Of a stretch of 64,000 nt of DNA, positions 12,769-24,271 are shown piece by piece. Positions within the stretch are counted from its first letter, which is position 1. Every line of letters starts with the position of its first letter. The notes beneath the pieces are model-generated. The model saw only the letters and a list, made by a program, of their open reading frames with translations. It was not told where the DNA came from and made no database searches. This DNA is from Xanthoparmelia taractica. Lineage: Eukaryota; Ascomycota; Lecanoromycetes; Lecanorales; Parmeliaceae. The DNA lies in contig JANQBS010000028.1 of assembly GCA_033085395.1 (NCBI GenBank), positions 1 to 64,000 of the forward strand, given 5' to 3'. The position numbers and the translations under genes are program-made.

Positions 12769-13863
12769 ATGGACGACATCTACGCCACAGAGCTCCTCCG
12801 CCAAAACCTCACCGACGCCCTAGAGCGAGAAGACAACCTCAAACAAGCCCTCCAAGCCGCCGAAACCGAAATGCAATCGCTTCAAAACCACGCCCACGAG
12901 CACAAAGCAAGATACCAAAAACTAGACGACCTACTCGAAGCCGAAGAGGCCAAGACGCACGCCGAGCGCTTGGGAAAGCAAGAAGCAGAAGAGACGACGC
13001 GCCAACATCGTGCTGAGTTTCTAAAGCTACGGAGAAATGAAGCGATAGCAAATCAGCACTGCGAAGCCGCCGAGTCAGAATTCATTAATCTGCAACGGGA
13101 TCTGTCCACAAAACGTTCAGCGGTAGTGGCCGCAGGCCAACTCTCCGCCCGCCTGCGCGAAGAACTTCGCCAAGCAGAGGCGAACGGCATGGCAGCGTAC
13201 GACATGCTCAACGCCGCCAGGGCAAGAATCTTTACGCTAGAACAAGATCTCAAGCTCGCAACCGATCGCATAAGCGTGCTAGAACAGCAAGCGCGAGAAT
13301 ACGAGGAGAGAGGTGAAAAGGAGCGGCAGCAAATGGCGGAAGCAGAGACCACTCTGAGCGCCACTACATCTGAGACCAAGAATACCGAGCTCAAGTTTAG
13401 TCATCTCTTGGAGAAATACACCGCTCTGGAAGCCGAGCATAGTAAGTGCCACCCTACCGACTCCGCGCCCGTGACAAATCCCAACACCGCCAGCGTGGCT
13501 GACGAAACCCAGCCTCCCATCCTTACACAAACTACAGACCCCCCTCCCTCAACGCACGCACATGAGTCCATCCGCACCATCACCAAAAACAACAAGGAGA
13601 CGACAACAGTCATCACCACAACCTCGCGCACAGCAGCAAAAGACCAAGTTCTCAACTCTCCACAGCCCGAACTACCCACTTTCCCCGAGCAAGCTATACT
13701 CCGCCCGCAGCTAGCATCAGTAACAAGTTTTCAAGTTGAAATCTTCAAAGCGACCGGGAAAACTATGCCCGTGGCCGACACGAAGAATGTACGGTGGAAA
13801 TTCTTCTGGCGGCTTCCGGGGAATTTGCTGCGGTTTCTGATCCCGGACTCTGGGCGGTGTTGA
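12769..13863 (+). CDS. Coiled-coil protein of unknown function
   Basis: Single-exon gene, 364 residues. The open frame extends upstream to 12709, but that would start at TTG; the first ATG with a good context (CAACATGG) is at 12769 and gives MDDIYATELLRQNLTDALE. Residues 1 to about 235 are one long, alanine/glutamate/arginine-rich helix with heptad spacing (LKQALQAAETEMQSLQN, LEQDLKLATDRISVLEQQ), predicted to form a coiled coil. Residues 240-330 are proline/threonine-rich and probably disordered. The last 25 residues contain VRWKFFWRLPGNLLRFL, a hydrophobic-basic segment that could dock to a membrane. No catalytic domain is recognisable. A (GA)11 run begins just after the stop codon. Function unknown. 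Confidence 0.75.
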   Translation: MDDIYATELLRQNLTDALEREDNLKQALQAAETEMQSLQNHAHEHKARYQKLDDLLEAEEAKTHAERLGKQEAEETTRQHRAEFLKLRRNEAIANQHCEAAESEFINLQRDLSTKRSAVVAAGQLSARLREELRQAEANGMAAYDMLNAARARIFTLEQDLKLATDRISVLEQQAREYEERGEKERQQMAEAETTLSATTSETKNTELKFSHLLEKYTALEAEHSKCHPTDSAPVTNPNTASVADETQPPILTQTTDPPPSTHAHESIRTITKNNKETTTVITTTSRTAAKDQVLNSPQPELPTFPEQAILRPQLASVTSFQVEIFKATGKTMPVADTKNVRWKFFWRLPGNLLRFLIPDSGRC

Positions 13864-13868
13864 GGTGG

Positions 13869-13890
13869 GAGAGAGAGAGAGAGAGAGAGA
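13869..13890. repeat. (GA)11 microsatellite
   Basis: Uninterrupted GA dinucleotide run six bases after the stop codon of the coiled-coil gene, so it lies in that gene's presumed 3' UTR. Confidence 0.95.
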
Positions 13891-14520
13891 AGGGATGTTT
13901 TTCTGGTTGTTCGGATATAGCGGTTGTCTCTCGACATATATAGTGTTGTTTTGATTATCTGTTAGTTAATCTACCTCGCAGATAGACATAGACAATACTA
14001 TTCGTACATATCGAATATGTTACTAATGCTCGCCACCAAAATCTGACCCGGCATGCTTTTTGTGTTGGAATTTGGCCCCAAATATTAGTGTTAGTAGCCT
14101 TTTCGCGGGTAACCCCTATTTTTGTATGTTAAATAGTCCTGCTCCAGGGGAGCATTTGGAAAATCGATCAATCCTTCTTCAAAATCTTGGATATTCTGTA
14201 CCTTGAGGAAGCGAGCAGTTTGATGCGCAAAAGGCGTTGTATGAATAGTAGAGAGTTGTCAATGTAACTTTTCGTGAGAGCAGAGATAGTACCGTAGAAG
14301 GTTTAGCAAATGCTTGGATCTTCTCAAAAGTAAATGCTTCGATGTGAGCAAAAAACGATGCTTGTCTAGCAGGTGCTTGTTACACATACGCTTCTATCGA
14401 ATATAAAGCAAGTGACCAAAGCACAATCAAATCTGATCTAACGGCCGTACCATATATTTTGTAAGAATCCCAATAGGAGAGCTCTTAGCCGGAAAAAAAG
14501 AAAAGGGCTCTAACACATCC
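13891..14520. other. Convergent intergenic region
   Basis: It separates the 3' ends of the coiled-coil gene (+) and the surface-protein gene (-). It is A/T-rich and holds the two terminator regions by inference. No coding frame is supported. Confidence 0.5.
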
Positions 14521-16320
14521 CTATGCCCGTATAGCCGGCTCCTCACCCTGAGCCAACAAGACCGCACTGATAGCCAACCTATTGACCGAGCTCCGAGCCA
14601 ACGCGGATTGCCCCAGCAAGACACAATGACCGCCACTACTATACTGTAAAAAGGAGATACCCTGACAGCCCTCTTCCGAAAGTGCTGCGTCGATGTTGCT
14701 GCATTTCTCGATGCAGCCTTCCAGATCGGGCTGGTCAAGGTCGGGGAACGTACGGTCCGAGTATTGGACAGCGCATTGCAGCTGGTAACGGTCGCCACCT
14801 TCATTGGGCACGGTGTAGACTGTGCCGTCGATGCTGGGGCAGCCGCGCTCGGAGATTTGCGTACCAACTGGTAGGAAAGAGGTGGTCGTTGAGGTGTTAG
14901 CGAAAGAGACGGGGGTGACAGATCTTGTTACATTCAGGGTTTGGACCGGGAGGAGACCAGAAACTGGGAAGAACACTCCTGTTGGATTAGGCGGATCACC
15001 TGATGTCGGCAAGGTTCTGTTTGTCCCATTCAGCGTCGGTAATGGAAAGAATCCGGTCAGGTACGTTGGCCTGCTAGTTGCGTTCACCGAAGCCAGAGGT
15101 AGACGGCCAGAAGCCGTAACATTCAAGATCGGTGGCGGCAGGCGGCCGGATACTGATGCATTGAAACTCATTGTTAAGTTTACTGTGGGTAATGGGAACA
15201 GGCCGGATCTTGGCAAGGTTGAATTCGAAGTGGAGTTCGCTGTTGGCTGAGGGAAGAGACCCGATCTTGGCAGCGTTGAATTCGCTGTCAAGTTTCTTCT
15301 AGACGAAGGCATGAAACCTGACCTTGGCGCGGTAGGGTTTACAGTGAAGTTGAAGACAGGCGTAGGGCGACCAGAGCTTGAAATGATAGGATACGCAGAC
15401 GCGTTGACACTCGGAAAGATGCCGGCAGAGATTGATAAAATAGGGATTGTGGTAATGTTTAACGTAGGAAACGGGCGAGCGGAGGTAGAGTTGGCAAAGC
15501 TCGGTCGGGTCAGGCTCCCTGATGAAGGAAGTCCCAAGACCGGTGAAGAGATACTTGGAGTTGAAATGTTGTGGCTTGCGACGGTCAAGAGCAACGCAGA
15601 GATGGTGGTTGTTAGTGTGGTGGTCCCTTTGGCGATTGTGGTGGTTCTGGGGTCCTCATAGTAGATACCGTTTATTGTTCGTGTCTGTACTTCTTGTTAG
15701 CTAATCATTCCTACATCCTGAGTGGCTCACTCATACAAATTGTATAGTGGGCTGTGCCGTGACTGTGCTGGATGTGAGCCCAATGCACGAACAAGCACTA
15801 TAGGCAGCTGCAGCAATCGAGGCATTCTGCGCGATGCTCGGAAAGAGGGAGATGATGGGATCATCAGCGGTCGCTGTTGCTGCAACTGGTATAGGGGCGA
15901 CTACAAGGGGAATACTGGATGCAATTTGGCGTTTTTGAACCTCTTCGCCGCTTGTGATGGTCGTGGTAGCGAAAGCAGTGACTTGAGGAACGGTGATTGT
16001 TTTCACTATATCGTCGTAGCTAGTTGCAGTAACAGTTGTAACGGTAGTCCTGCCATACGTGAGTGGTGGGTGCAGTCTGGAAGAATGACAGCATACGTGT
16101 GAGATTTCGTAGGTCCTGAAAATGTCGTGTAGTCGGTGATGCCAAGCAGAGAACTGCAGTACGGGACGGAGTCGGGTAACCATGATTGAAATGAGAGAAG
16201 GACGTCAGTTTCGTAGCAGAATTTACGGGGCAGGAGAAAGTTCAATCCAGGGAATGCTGAAGAGGAACGAAAGAATAGCGAGATTAAAACAAAGACTGTC
16301 GCTGCGTACGTGATCATCAT
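14521..16320 (-). CDS. Secreted S/T/N-rich repeat protein with cysteine-rich (PAN/apple-like) C-terminus
   Basis: Predicted cell-wall or extracellular protein of 566 residues. Minus-strand exons are 16320-16097, 16049-15737 and 15684-14521, joined by introns of 47 and 52 nt. It starts MMITYAATVFVLISLFF, a signal peptide. A segment SYDDIVKTITVPQVTAF and TVTAQPTIQFTRTING resembles the threonine/valine stretches common in fungal surface proteins. The middle (about residues 230-440) has imperfect repeats built on NSTLPRSGLFPLPT, with more than a dozen N-x-S/T sequons. The C-terminal 110 residues carry spaced cysteines (ERGCPSIDGTVY, QLQCAV, EGCIEKCSN, EGCQGISFLQY, GGHCVLLG), the arrangement of a PAN/apple-type binding fold. 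The long frame alone would start at TTG (15594); the upstream exons supply the real start. Ligand unknown. Confidence 0.8.
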
Positions 16321-16934
16321 AACGTTAATGGGGTTGATGTAATTCAAACAGTAAAAGAAGGAAACCTCCCCGTATGTATACCTTCGACAGGTCTTGGAAT
16401 GGAGCAAGGCGGGTCCCGCATTCCAACGCCTTGCATAGGACGAAAATCAGCTCTAGGCCCTGATGCCTTCGAAGGCTGATGCAAGGGGTATGTCCGCTTT
16501 GAATAGTATTCGGTGAAGCCCGGTGCAGGACATGGTCGGCGCTCACATATCACAAAACATGATACCGGCTCGTAGAGGATACCCTCTTAGTCCGCATCTC
16601 GATTCGTCGTTTACCGTTCTTTCCCTCATTGCACTTACTTCATGTCAGGCTCTTGCTGATTACGTTCTCGGAGGTAGCCGCAATGGGTATGACGCCTAAA
16701 AGGTGTAGGCGTCGATATGTTTGACCTCGGTTGCTCAGACCCAGCACCCATGGGCAGAGTTCAGGTTTTGACTTAGGGATATTCCGGCAGCTTTATCTAT
16801 AAATTCTTTTATGCACTGACAGATCTACCGACCGCGACTGCTGCTCCACTAGGCAGTCCCCGCCAGTGTTGGTGGGATCGTGAGGCTAGGCACATTTCTG
16901 CCTCGCCTCAGTTGCTGAAGTCGGGGCCTAGACT
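16321..16934. other. Upstream flank of surface-protein gene
   Basis: No supported gene. It presumably holds the promoter of the minus-strand surface-protein gene. Open frames near 16325-16553 overlap one another in different frames without motifs. Confidence 0.4.
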
Positions 16935-17555
16935 TCAGGAGTCGTACGCGACATCTTTGAATAGAATTCTGGCAAACAGACGAAAGCTTTGGTAATGGCC
17001 TCGCGGCCACAGAATCGGTAGGAGGACGTAGACGGTGTTAAATATTACGACGTACAGTATGCCCTTATAGGCGGTCAGCATGTACCATGAGAGAGGGAGA
17101 AAGGAGCTCAAGCTCGGGACGTTGAAGCCATAGCTAACGTTTTTCGAATTGTCCAAGGAGCTTTGTCTGCCACACTCTCGACTTCTTGAACAAGATGATC
17201 CACTGTTATCTCAAGAAGATTTTCCTTTAAGCAGTACAAAAGAATGCCGACGAGAATACAAACGTAAGATATCACTAGAAAATCCTTCTCCCTAGGCATG
17301 ATAGACGAGTCTGCAGTTGACCGTATTCCTCGTATCTGGTATTACGGCTGATGAACGCCCATGCAGTCGTATTCCAGAGTAAAAAGAAGACACACCCATT
17401 GTCAGGTCAATGTAGGCCCTGCCCTTGTATACGCTGTCTGCAGAGCTGGAGCGGGCTAGAAGTTTAGTGCCTCCCAATCTGGCGGAGGAGAGGATGCGGC
17501 GGTCAGAGGGGATTAAGTGAAACTCATTTTTTATTCGTGCCAAAGAAGAAGCCAT
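16935..17555 (-). pseudogene. Frameshifted membrane-protein relic
   Basis: Starting at ATG 17555 the minus strand reads MASSLARIKNEFHLIPSDRR and KGRAYIDLTMG. Directly after this the coding signal jumps to another frame, CVFFLLWNTTAWAFISRN followed by YEEYGQLQTRLSCL, then to a third frame with ISYVCILVGILLYCLKENLL, and finally to a frame with YMLTAYKGILYVVIFNTVYV and LLPILWP before a stop at 16935. Each piece looks like a transmembrane or juxtamembrane segment, but no splice sites connect the first two, which abut with no room for an intron. This suggests a once-intact integral membrane protein with at least two frameshifts. The family is not recognised. Sequencing error or unusual splicing remain possible. 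Confidence 0.4.
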
Positions 17556-18473
17556 GCGTATTTGAGAGAAGTAAAACTGTCAATAGTGATGACCTTGCCT
17601 TTTATGAGATAGAATATCACACCTAGAGTCTCCACATGCTAGGATCATGTTTGATGCAAATGGCTTGAAGTAGCTGTTTATCAGCGGCACACTTTAGACA
17701 TTGACTTGACCATTTGGAGAGAAGCTCTGGCGATAGTACTACCACCCTGTCCAGCTTGGAGCTGACTGTGCTGGGTTTGATGTAAATTGGTATCCCCTGT
17801 TTTCCTGGCATAGATTATTGGAGCTTGAGGAAGTCCAATCGTGTACCACCAAGCCGATGGACCGTAGATGATAACATCGGATCACGGATGGATGTCGAAA
17901 GTGTAGATCGACCCTTTCTCATACATCTGCAAGACTTGGGAAGAAATTGTGCACTTCAGACCCGACATTTTGGTCATATGAGCCTTGGAGACCGCCGGGG
18001 AAAGGTTAACATGTTGCAATCCACAGCAGAAGTCGGCCGAGTACAGTGAATATGGAATGTCACATAAGGGACTTTGAAAGAGCGGGCGGTGGATTGCAAC
18101 GAAGCGGAACGTTGAAACACGCAAGAAGAGAATTCGCCTACTTTGAGAGGCTGTCAAATCTCAGGTACCAAAATTCGAACTGGAATAGTGCGTTAGGCTG
18201 CGTAGTGTGATCATTCTGAATGTTTTATTGGTCGAGAAAACCCTCTACGCCTTAGCCTTGCGTGGTCGGGCGCAGGATGAGGGCTTCACCTTCCTAAACT
18301 GTAACGTCCAATTGCCCATGGTATATCTTTCGAAGTTCGAATGCGTGGATCGAAAGCTCCACAGTCACTGCCGATCTTTGCTTCAGTCTTTTTCGTTGTT
18401 TGAGGTGAATTTCGAACCCAGAACAACGTCGATGACCAACGTTGCAGGCGTCACACCGGGGGCTTTCTGAATT
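17556..18473. other. Intergenic, no supported gene
   Basis: It lies between the membrane-protein relic and the 3' end of the epoxide hydrolase. Only short frames are present (for example 18207-18470 +), without motifs. Confidence 0.45.
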
Positions 18474-19662
18474 TCACTGCTTCCAGACCAATGGAAAGAA
18501 CCTGACAAGGTCATCAACGAACTCTCTCGGCTTCTCATACGCCGCGAAATGTCCACCGCTATCATGTTCCTGCCAGAACACGACGTTCGCCTTTCTCTCC
18601 GCCCATGACCGAGGAACCATCTCTGCTTCCTTCGCAAAAGCACTAACACCTGTCGGGGTCTGCAAAAATCCGTCGGCTTCTGCCCCGCTAACCATTTCTG
18701 TGGCGCTATTCTCCCTGTATATGCAGAAGCCTCCCGTTGGTCCTGGGAAGTAATGCAGCAAAGTCCAGGTGATCAGTTCGTCCGGGCACCAAGGATATGA
18801 GTCAGACCATGTGAATAGCTTGTCTACCATCCATGCCAGTATGCCGACTGGAGAGTCATGCATCGCGAATCCAAGAGTGCGAGGTTTGGTCTTTTGTACA
18901 AAGAAATAGGCGATTTCTTCCTTGTTAAAATGTTCGAGCTGTTGGAGCGAGCGCTTCTCGAATTCGGTGTAATCAGGCTCAGACCCAAGGTCTGGCTTGG
19001 GCAAAGATAGAAAATTGACATGAATTGCCTTTGCAGCGTCTGGGTACGAATGAGCTATTGTGCAGGCCACCAAGGCGCCCCAATCTCCGCCTTGTACCAC
19101 GTATTCCCTGTAGTGAAGTCTTGACATGAGTTTGTGCATCACTTCTGCAATTTGTCTAATCGTGAAGCCAGCCTTGTTTGGACAAGAGGAGAAACCGAAT
19201 CCGGGAAGGGAAGGAGCAACGACGTGGAAGCCGGCTGCATTGAGATTTGGCAGAGCTTTGCTTACTTCTTGAAAGGAGCCGGGCCAGCCATGTAAGAAGA
19301 GGAGCGGAATCGCACTAATAGAGGAAGAAAGCGAGTGCACAAAATGCAGATCAACTTGTCCAAATTCATCAGTCTCGATGGAGGTGATGTATTGCGGCAT
19401 TTTGTTCAAGCGGGTCTCTTCACTTCGCCAACTGTAATGGTCACGCCAGTAGCTCATGGTGTTCTCGATCAACTTGAGGGTGACACCATTCTGTTCAGCC
19501 CATTGTTCGCCAACGAGGTTCGATGGCAAACGTGTCAGCTCGAGCTTGCGCTGGAGAAGGTCCAGCTCAGTGTCCGCAATGGCAATCTGATAGGCGTAAG
19601 TTAAGACATCCCTTCGAGGCATCTGCGCGCACCTTGAAAGGTCTGATAGCGGTGTCAGCCAT
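18474..19662 (-). CDS. Microsomal-type epoxide hydrolase
   Basis: Alpha/beta-hydrolase predicted to open epoxides to vicinal diols (detoxification or secondary metabolism). Minus-strand exons are 19662-19633 and 19586-18474 (380 residues). The 10-codon first exon, MADTAIRPFK, joined to IAIADTELDLLQRKLELTRLP, gives the canonical N-terminal EHN domain; without it the frame begins in intron sequence at 19622. Visible motifs: oxyanion-hole HGWPG (109-113), nucleophile Asp178 in QGGDWG, the lid-region TKPRTLGFAMHDSPVG, and the C-terminal base His in DSGGHFAAYE. Intron is 46 nt with a branch-like CTTAAC. Length matches soluble fungal members (about 380-400), and there is no N-terminal membrane anchor, so it is probably cytosolic. 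Neighbour on the same strand is an alcohol dehydrogenase, but 425 bp separate them and no shared pathway can be shown. Confidence 0.9.
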
Positions 19663-20087
19663 TCTGCAGTCCCTCCGCGATACCAGGTGGCTAGAAGCTG
19701 GTGGTGCAGGGAATGGATATCTTGGCTAGCAGAGTGACCATTCGTGGACTTGTCGAGCTTTCAATGGATACCTGAGTGGATATCGGATGCCGTCGTTTAG
19801 AGAAGCACTCGAGGCCAAGCGCCTCAAGTGCGCAAAGAGCTGCCTGATATGGTTAGCTCGGCTACCCTCGCTTTAGATGCAGCGAGGTCAGATGGGGACA
19901 TGTCGGCTGTTCTTGTCTATATATCCCTCTGGCAGAACTACGACGCGTAGGGCCTTCAATGGGTGTGGAGAGGGGAACAAGCAGCACTTAATTGAGATAG
20001 CAAGAAACCTCGTTAAATGGGAGCATACAATTCTCAAGCCGTAGCCGAAATACTTGATGCTAGTTAGAGAAAAGATACGGGTGCAAG
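19663..20087. promoter_or_regulatory. Upstream region of epoxide hydrolase
   Basis: This 425-bp spacer lies between two genes in the same orientation. It presumably contains the hydrolase promoter and the dehydrogenase 3' end. No coding frame is supported. Confidence 0.4.
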
Positions 20088-21215
20088 TCATCCAGACACC
20101 TTGATAACAGCTCTACCGGCTAACTGGCCAGCGCCCATTCTGTCAAACATCTCATCGATATCATGTAATGTGCAATGGATCAAGTTCGGTTTCACGAGCC
20201 CTCTGGCCACAAAGTCCAGAGCTTCATCGACCTGCTTCAGCGTCCCGGTCACAGCACCCACAACATTCAGACTGCGAGTTGCTAGGATACCGGGAGGAGC
20301 CCCAGCCATCACATTCGGGTCGGACGGAATACCAACCGCGACCACCGTGCCTCCAGGACGCAACAGAAACGGCGCAATCACATAGCTCTGCGATGATGTT
20401 GCGAAGACAGCGACACCGTGTGCGCCGTACTTCGTAATGCGTAGAACCTCTGCAGGGATATCCTGGACGGACGTATAGTCGATGAAATGCTCAGCTCCGA
20501 GAGACAAGCAAAGCTTTTCCTTGTCCGCACCACCGTCCACTGCGATGACTCGCATGCCCATTACTCTGGCGTATTGGAGGGCCATATGACCCAGACCTCC
20601 TCCTGCGCCCATGAGCACGATCCATTGACCTGCTCTGACCTGTGATCGCCTACAGGCTGTGTATGCGGTGACACCTCCACACATTATAGGTCCCGCCTCT
20701 TCATCTTTGACGCCGTCAGGTAGACGGGTGGCGTAGCGTGCATCGGTGAGGCAGTATTCTTGGAACGTTCCTAGTACATATCAGCCAAACGCTCGTGTTA
20801 CGGAGTTGCTGCACCCACCAGGGACAGTAAGCCCGGAATTGAGCTGTAATGGACACTGCAGCTCATTCGTGCCATTGGTGCAGAACTCGCACTTGCCGCA
20901 CACACTGGCTACCCATTTGATGCCGACACGGTCACCTTCTTTCCACAGCTCTTTTACATTGTCGGCTACTGCGATGACGACGCCAGCTCCTTCGTGGCCC
21001 GAGATACCCTTGGCGCTCTCGTGCATCTTGGTGCCTCTGGCTGCGAACTCATCGTAAAAGAAGCCTCGATCGGTTCCACAGATGCCACTGTAGTTGATCT
21101 TGCAGAGGATTTGGCCGGGTCCGGGGTGTGGGACGGGGATAGTTGTGACTTGGCACTTAGCGGAGGAGCCTTCGCCTTTCTTGACGGCGGCATTTTGATG
21201 AGTTGGGAGCTGCAT
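20088..21215 (-). CDS. Zinc-dependent alcohol dehydrogenase (MDR, ADH1-like)
   Basis: NAD(P)-dependent oxidation of an alcohol or reduction of an aldehyde in the cytosol; 359 residues. Minus-strand exons are 21215-20819 and 20770-20088; the 48-nt intron restores LTVPGTFQEYCLTDARYAT. Catalytic-zinc ligands are visible in SGICGTD (Cys) and GHEGAGVV (His-Glu); structural-zinc cysteines in CGKCEFC followed by a fourth Cys eight residues later; the Rossmann loop is GAGGGLGHMALQYA, with DGG downstream as in yeast ADH1. The C-terminus reads ALDFVARGLVKPNL...GQLAGRAVIKV. The His of the usual CHTD motif is Gly (CGTD), as in many non-ethanol members, so the substrate is uncertain. The gene has no partner that fixes its role. 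Confidence 0.92.
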
Positions 21216-22343
21216 GGTTGGCTGAGTGGAGATGATGTGCTGTAACGTAGGCTGCAGCAGGCTTTCTCTGGTGCCAGGCTGGGTAGAGGTGACATCGAAT
21301 TCCCTCGGGTCTAGATGGTCAAGGTAGTTGGGTAATCTTTACTGTAACTCCGTACTTAGGAGCGGACGCTAAGGATGAATGTGATGAGTTGATGGCGGGG
21401 GTAAATGCATCGTGCAGGAAGGAAGGAAGGAATGGTCAGCAGACGGAAGGAGCACCACCAGAGGCATCGGCAATTAATGTACTTGTATCTGCAAGGAACC
21501 ATCCGCGCCAGTAAGCCAGTTCCTTTCCGCCGATCTTGTCCGGGGCCGCGTTGCTATACATGACTCGTAATAATCATCTGATATGTTGATTTCTGATGTT
21601 TTTATTTTCTCTGTTTCATTTATTATTATGTTCTTTAAGTGAAGTCAGATTAATCTGTCAAAAAGCTTTTGACTTTTTCTCCCCTCCCGCTGTCATGGTC
21701 CCCGGGGATACCCCCCATGCCTCCCCCCGTGCCCCCCTAATGTAGCAGTGCTTACCTTAAGGTATTACCCGCCAAGCCTACCTTAGCTTATTCTGTAAGG
21801 TTACATAGCCCGCCAAGGATTTGCCTACCTAGGGGGAACATTATTATATTTAAAAATCCGGAATCAGTTTCTGCGGCTCTCTCGCCTTTTTCTTTTCTTA
21901 GTACCTTCCAGGATTCAGCTCATCCTTCAATCTTTCCACTTTCGGCTTATCAAATCCTGACAACCACCTTTAGCCTTTTCCTCTCCCATCAGTCTAGTAC
22001 GATATACTACTATTACACTTGGCATAGTGGCAGAGCCCCCTTTCTTTCTTTCTTTCTTCTTTCTCTTTCTCCGTTTCTACACAGCCATCAAAGGCCATCA
22101 GCATCACCCATCCTTCGGCCGAAACAAAACTACTCAGCCTCTCCTGCAACTTCTAAGACCCCAAATCGCAAATGTGCTCAGTCTACGACAATCCACAGAC
22201 GCCTTAATCGTCTGACTCTTGGCACGACATTCATCCCTCTTGGCTCTCCGCTTCTCGCTTCTCCTTAATGCTGCTGTAACATGGACAGGCCACTCTTCAC
22301 GTCCTTCTCCTCTTCCACTTCATCCTAACATTCAACCCTGCCT
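21216..22343. promoter_or_regulatory. Divergent intergenic region, ADH / GT25
   Basis: It holds both promoters by inference. It includes a C-rich stretch (about 21712-21738), A/T-rich TATA-like sequence near 21843-21855, and a pyrimidine tract of TTTC repeats (22041-22074) upstream of the glycosyltransferase, a common feature of fungal promoters and 5' UTRs. No coding frame is supported. Confidence 0.45.
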
Positions 22344-23686
22344 ATGCATTTCCCCAACGACGACTTCAAGATGGTCAGGGGTACCCGCCTCCTCCCTGTC
22401 GGTCTTCTCCTGCTCCTCACGCTCTCTCTCCTGTGGTACACAAAATATGGTGATGGATTATCCCACCTCAGGGGCCACGCACACAGCTACAGTATAAATT
22501 CTGCCATCAACTTCAGATCACCCAAAGACAGTACTACAGATGTACATAACTCGACCCTTGGCGTACGCGGTCCTCCCAATCTGCCTTTGCATCTTTGCTA
22601 ACTTGTCTGCCTCTACAGTTCCAGAAAGTCTTTGTCCTCAACCTCCCTGAACGACCGGACAAGCTCGATGCTTTCGCCCTCGCATCCACCCTTTCAGGCT
22701 TCACGGCCGAAGTAATACCAGGTGTAAGAGGCGAGGAGGTGGTGAACAAGGCACTTCCGTCCCTCGAGGGCTTGCCTGAGGTCTATACATACGTCCAAGA
22801 GCGTCTGGGTTGCTGCTGACAGATATGGCAGAAAGAAGAGTCGAGGAACAGCGTCATCGGGTGCTGGCGCGCCCACTTGAATTTTGCGCAAACGTGAGTC
22901 GCACTCAACCCCGGCTGGTGGCCTCACAGTGGTCGTACTAATGGTGCGTATTCAAGCGTCGTGATGCAAGGACTCACGTCGGCCATCCTTCTCGAAGATG
23001 ATGCCGACTGGGACACACGACTCAAGGATCAACTAGCAATCTTCGCTCAAGGCAGCCAGTTCGTCACAGCTGTCTCTCCAATTCAGAAACCCCACTCTCC
23101 ATACGGTGATGATTGGGACCTGTTATGGCTCGGTCACTGCTCAAATGAAATCAAACCAGACGACGAGAGACGATTCGTCATTGAGAACGACGATACCGTG
23201 CCAATCACAAAGCATCGGGTCAACTTTGGTGGGATTCCAGACATGGTTGCCGAAGGATACGACAACAACACCCGGGTCGTCTACGAGGCGAACAACGGAG
23301 TCTGCCTCTACGGCTACGCGCTCTCATTGCGCGGCGCTCGAAAACTTCTGCGAGGGCAAGCCCAACTCCAAACCTTCGTGCCGATCGATATAGGCATTGG
23401 CTACATGTGCAGGGACGACCCAAACTTCAAATGTATCGGAGTGTTCCCGCAGCTCATTGACAGTCACAAGGCTGCTGGCAGATTGAGCCGAGACAGCGAC
23501 ATTGGATCGTTCAGCCCGCAGAGCGTGCGGCAAAAAGGTTACACTTTCAACGTTGTACACAGCACTCGCTTGAATATAGACCACCTTCTGGCGGGTGAGA
23601 CGGACAAAATTGAAAGGCAATGGCCGAATGATCCGGAAGTGAAAGGTCCGCTGCGGGCGAAGCCTGTAGGGAGGGTGTTCGACTAG
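22344..23686 (+). CDS. Glycosyltransferase family 25 protein
   Basis: Predicted type II Golgi/ER membrane glycosyltransferase of 390 residues. Exons: 22344-22562, 22619-22780, about 22832-22893 and 22957-23686. An alternative start at 22371 (better context, MVRGTRLLPVG) would drop nine residues. The hydrophobic anchor LLPVGLLLLLTLSLLWYT is followed by a stem. The catalytic domain begins FQKVFVLNLPERPDKLDAF, continues with SVIGCWRAHLNFAQT and ILLEDDADWD, the acidic DxD-type motif, and ends with VHSTRLNIDHLL. The first intron has a perfect TGCTAAC branch and the third TACTAAT. The acceptor of exon 3 is ambiguous (22823 or 22832); both keep the frame. GT25 enzymes transfer galactose or related sugars; the acceptor here is unknown. 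Confidence 0.88.
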
Positions 23687-24271
23687 TCGATGTTTTTGTT
23701 TTTTTGATTTGCATTAGCGGAACGTCCTCGTTGAAGCATGGTGTTTAGGTAAGAGCATAGGGAAAAGGCGCAATACCTGAGATAGAGAGCGGCGTTGGGC
23801 ATGGATCTAGATCATGATACCCGCATATTCACGTGAATCGCCTCTAGAAAGCATCACTGCTAGCATGGACAGGGTCGGCTTTTCTCAATTTCTTCAATAC
23901 AGTCGAGCTGGAATTTTGATGTTACACCATGTAAAAATCCATCAGTGTCGGCAGTGATGCAAGCAACTGCTATGCTCAGCCGAGAGCGTCCACCGTTGGA
24001 TGTCAGCTTGGGATCATTATTCACCTCTGCAATTCAGATAATTTCCATTAGTATCATACAATGTTTTCCGGAAGATTCTCTCTGCTTGTGATGGGGCATA
24101 CTAATCGACGACTAAGCAACCCTTTCAGCTCAGTTTGTGATGTTTGTCACAATACTTCACAACCGTTGAACCACAAACATCTGGAATTCCTTGAAGAGGT
24201 ACCACTTCGTACCCTCAAAGGCTACTGAAGCTATCTTAACAGCCGATTGTAGTGGCTTGTGCTCCTGCACA
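23687..24271. other. Intergenic, same-strand spacer
   Basis: 3' flank of the glycosyltransferase and promoter of the next gene. No coding frame or clear signal is seen. Confidence 0.45.
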
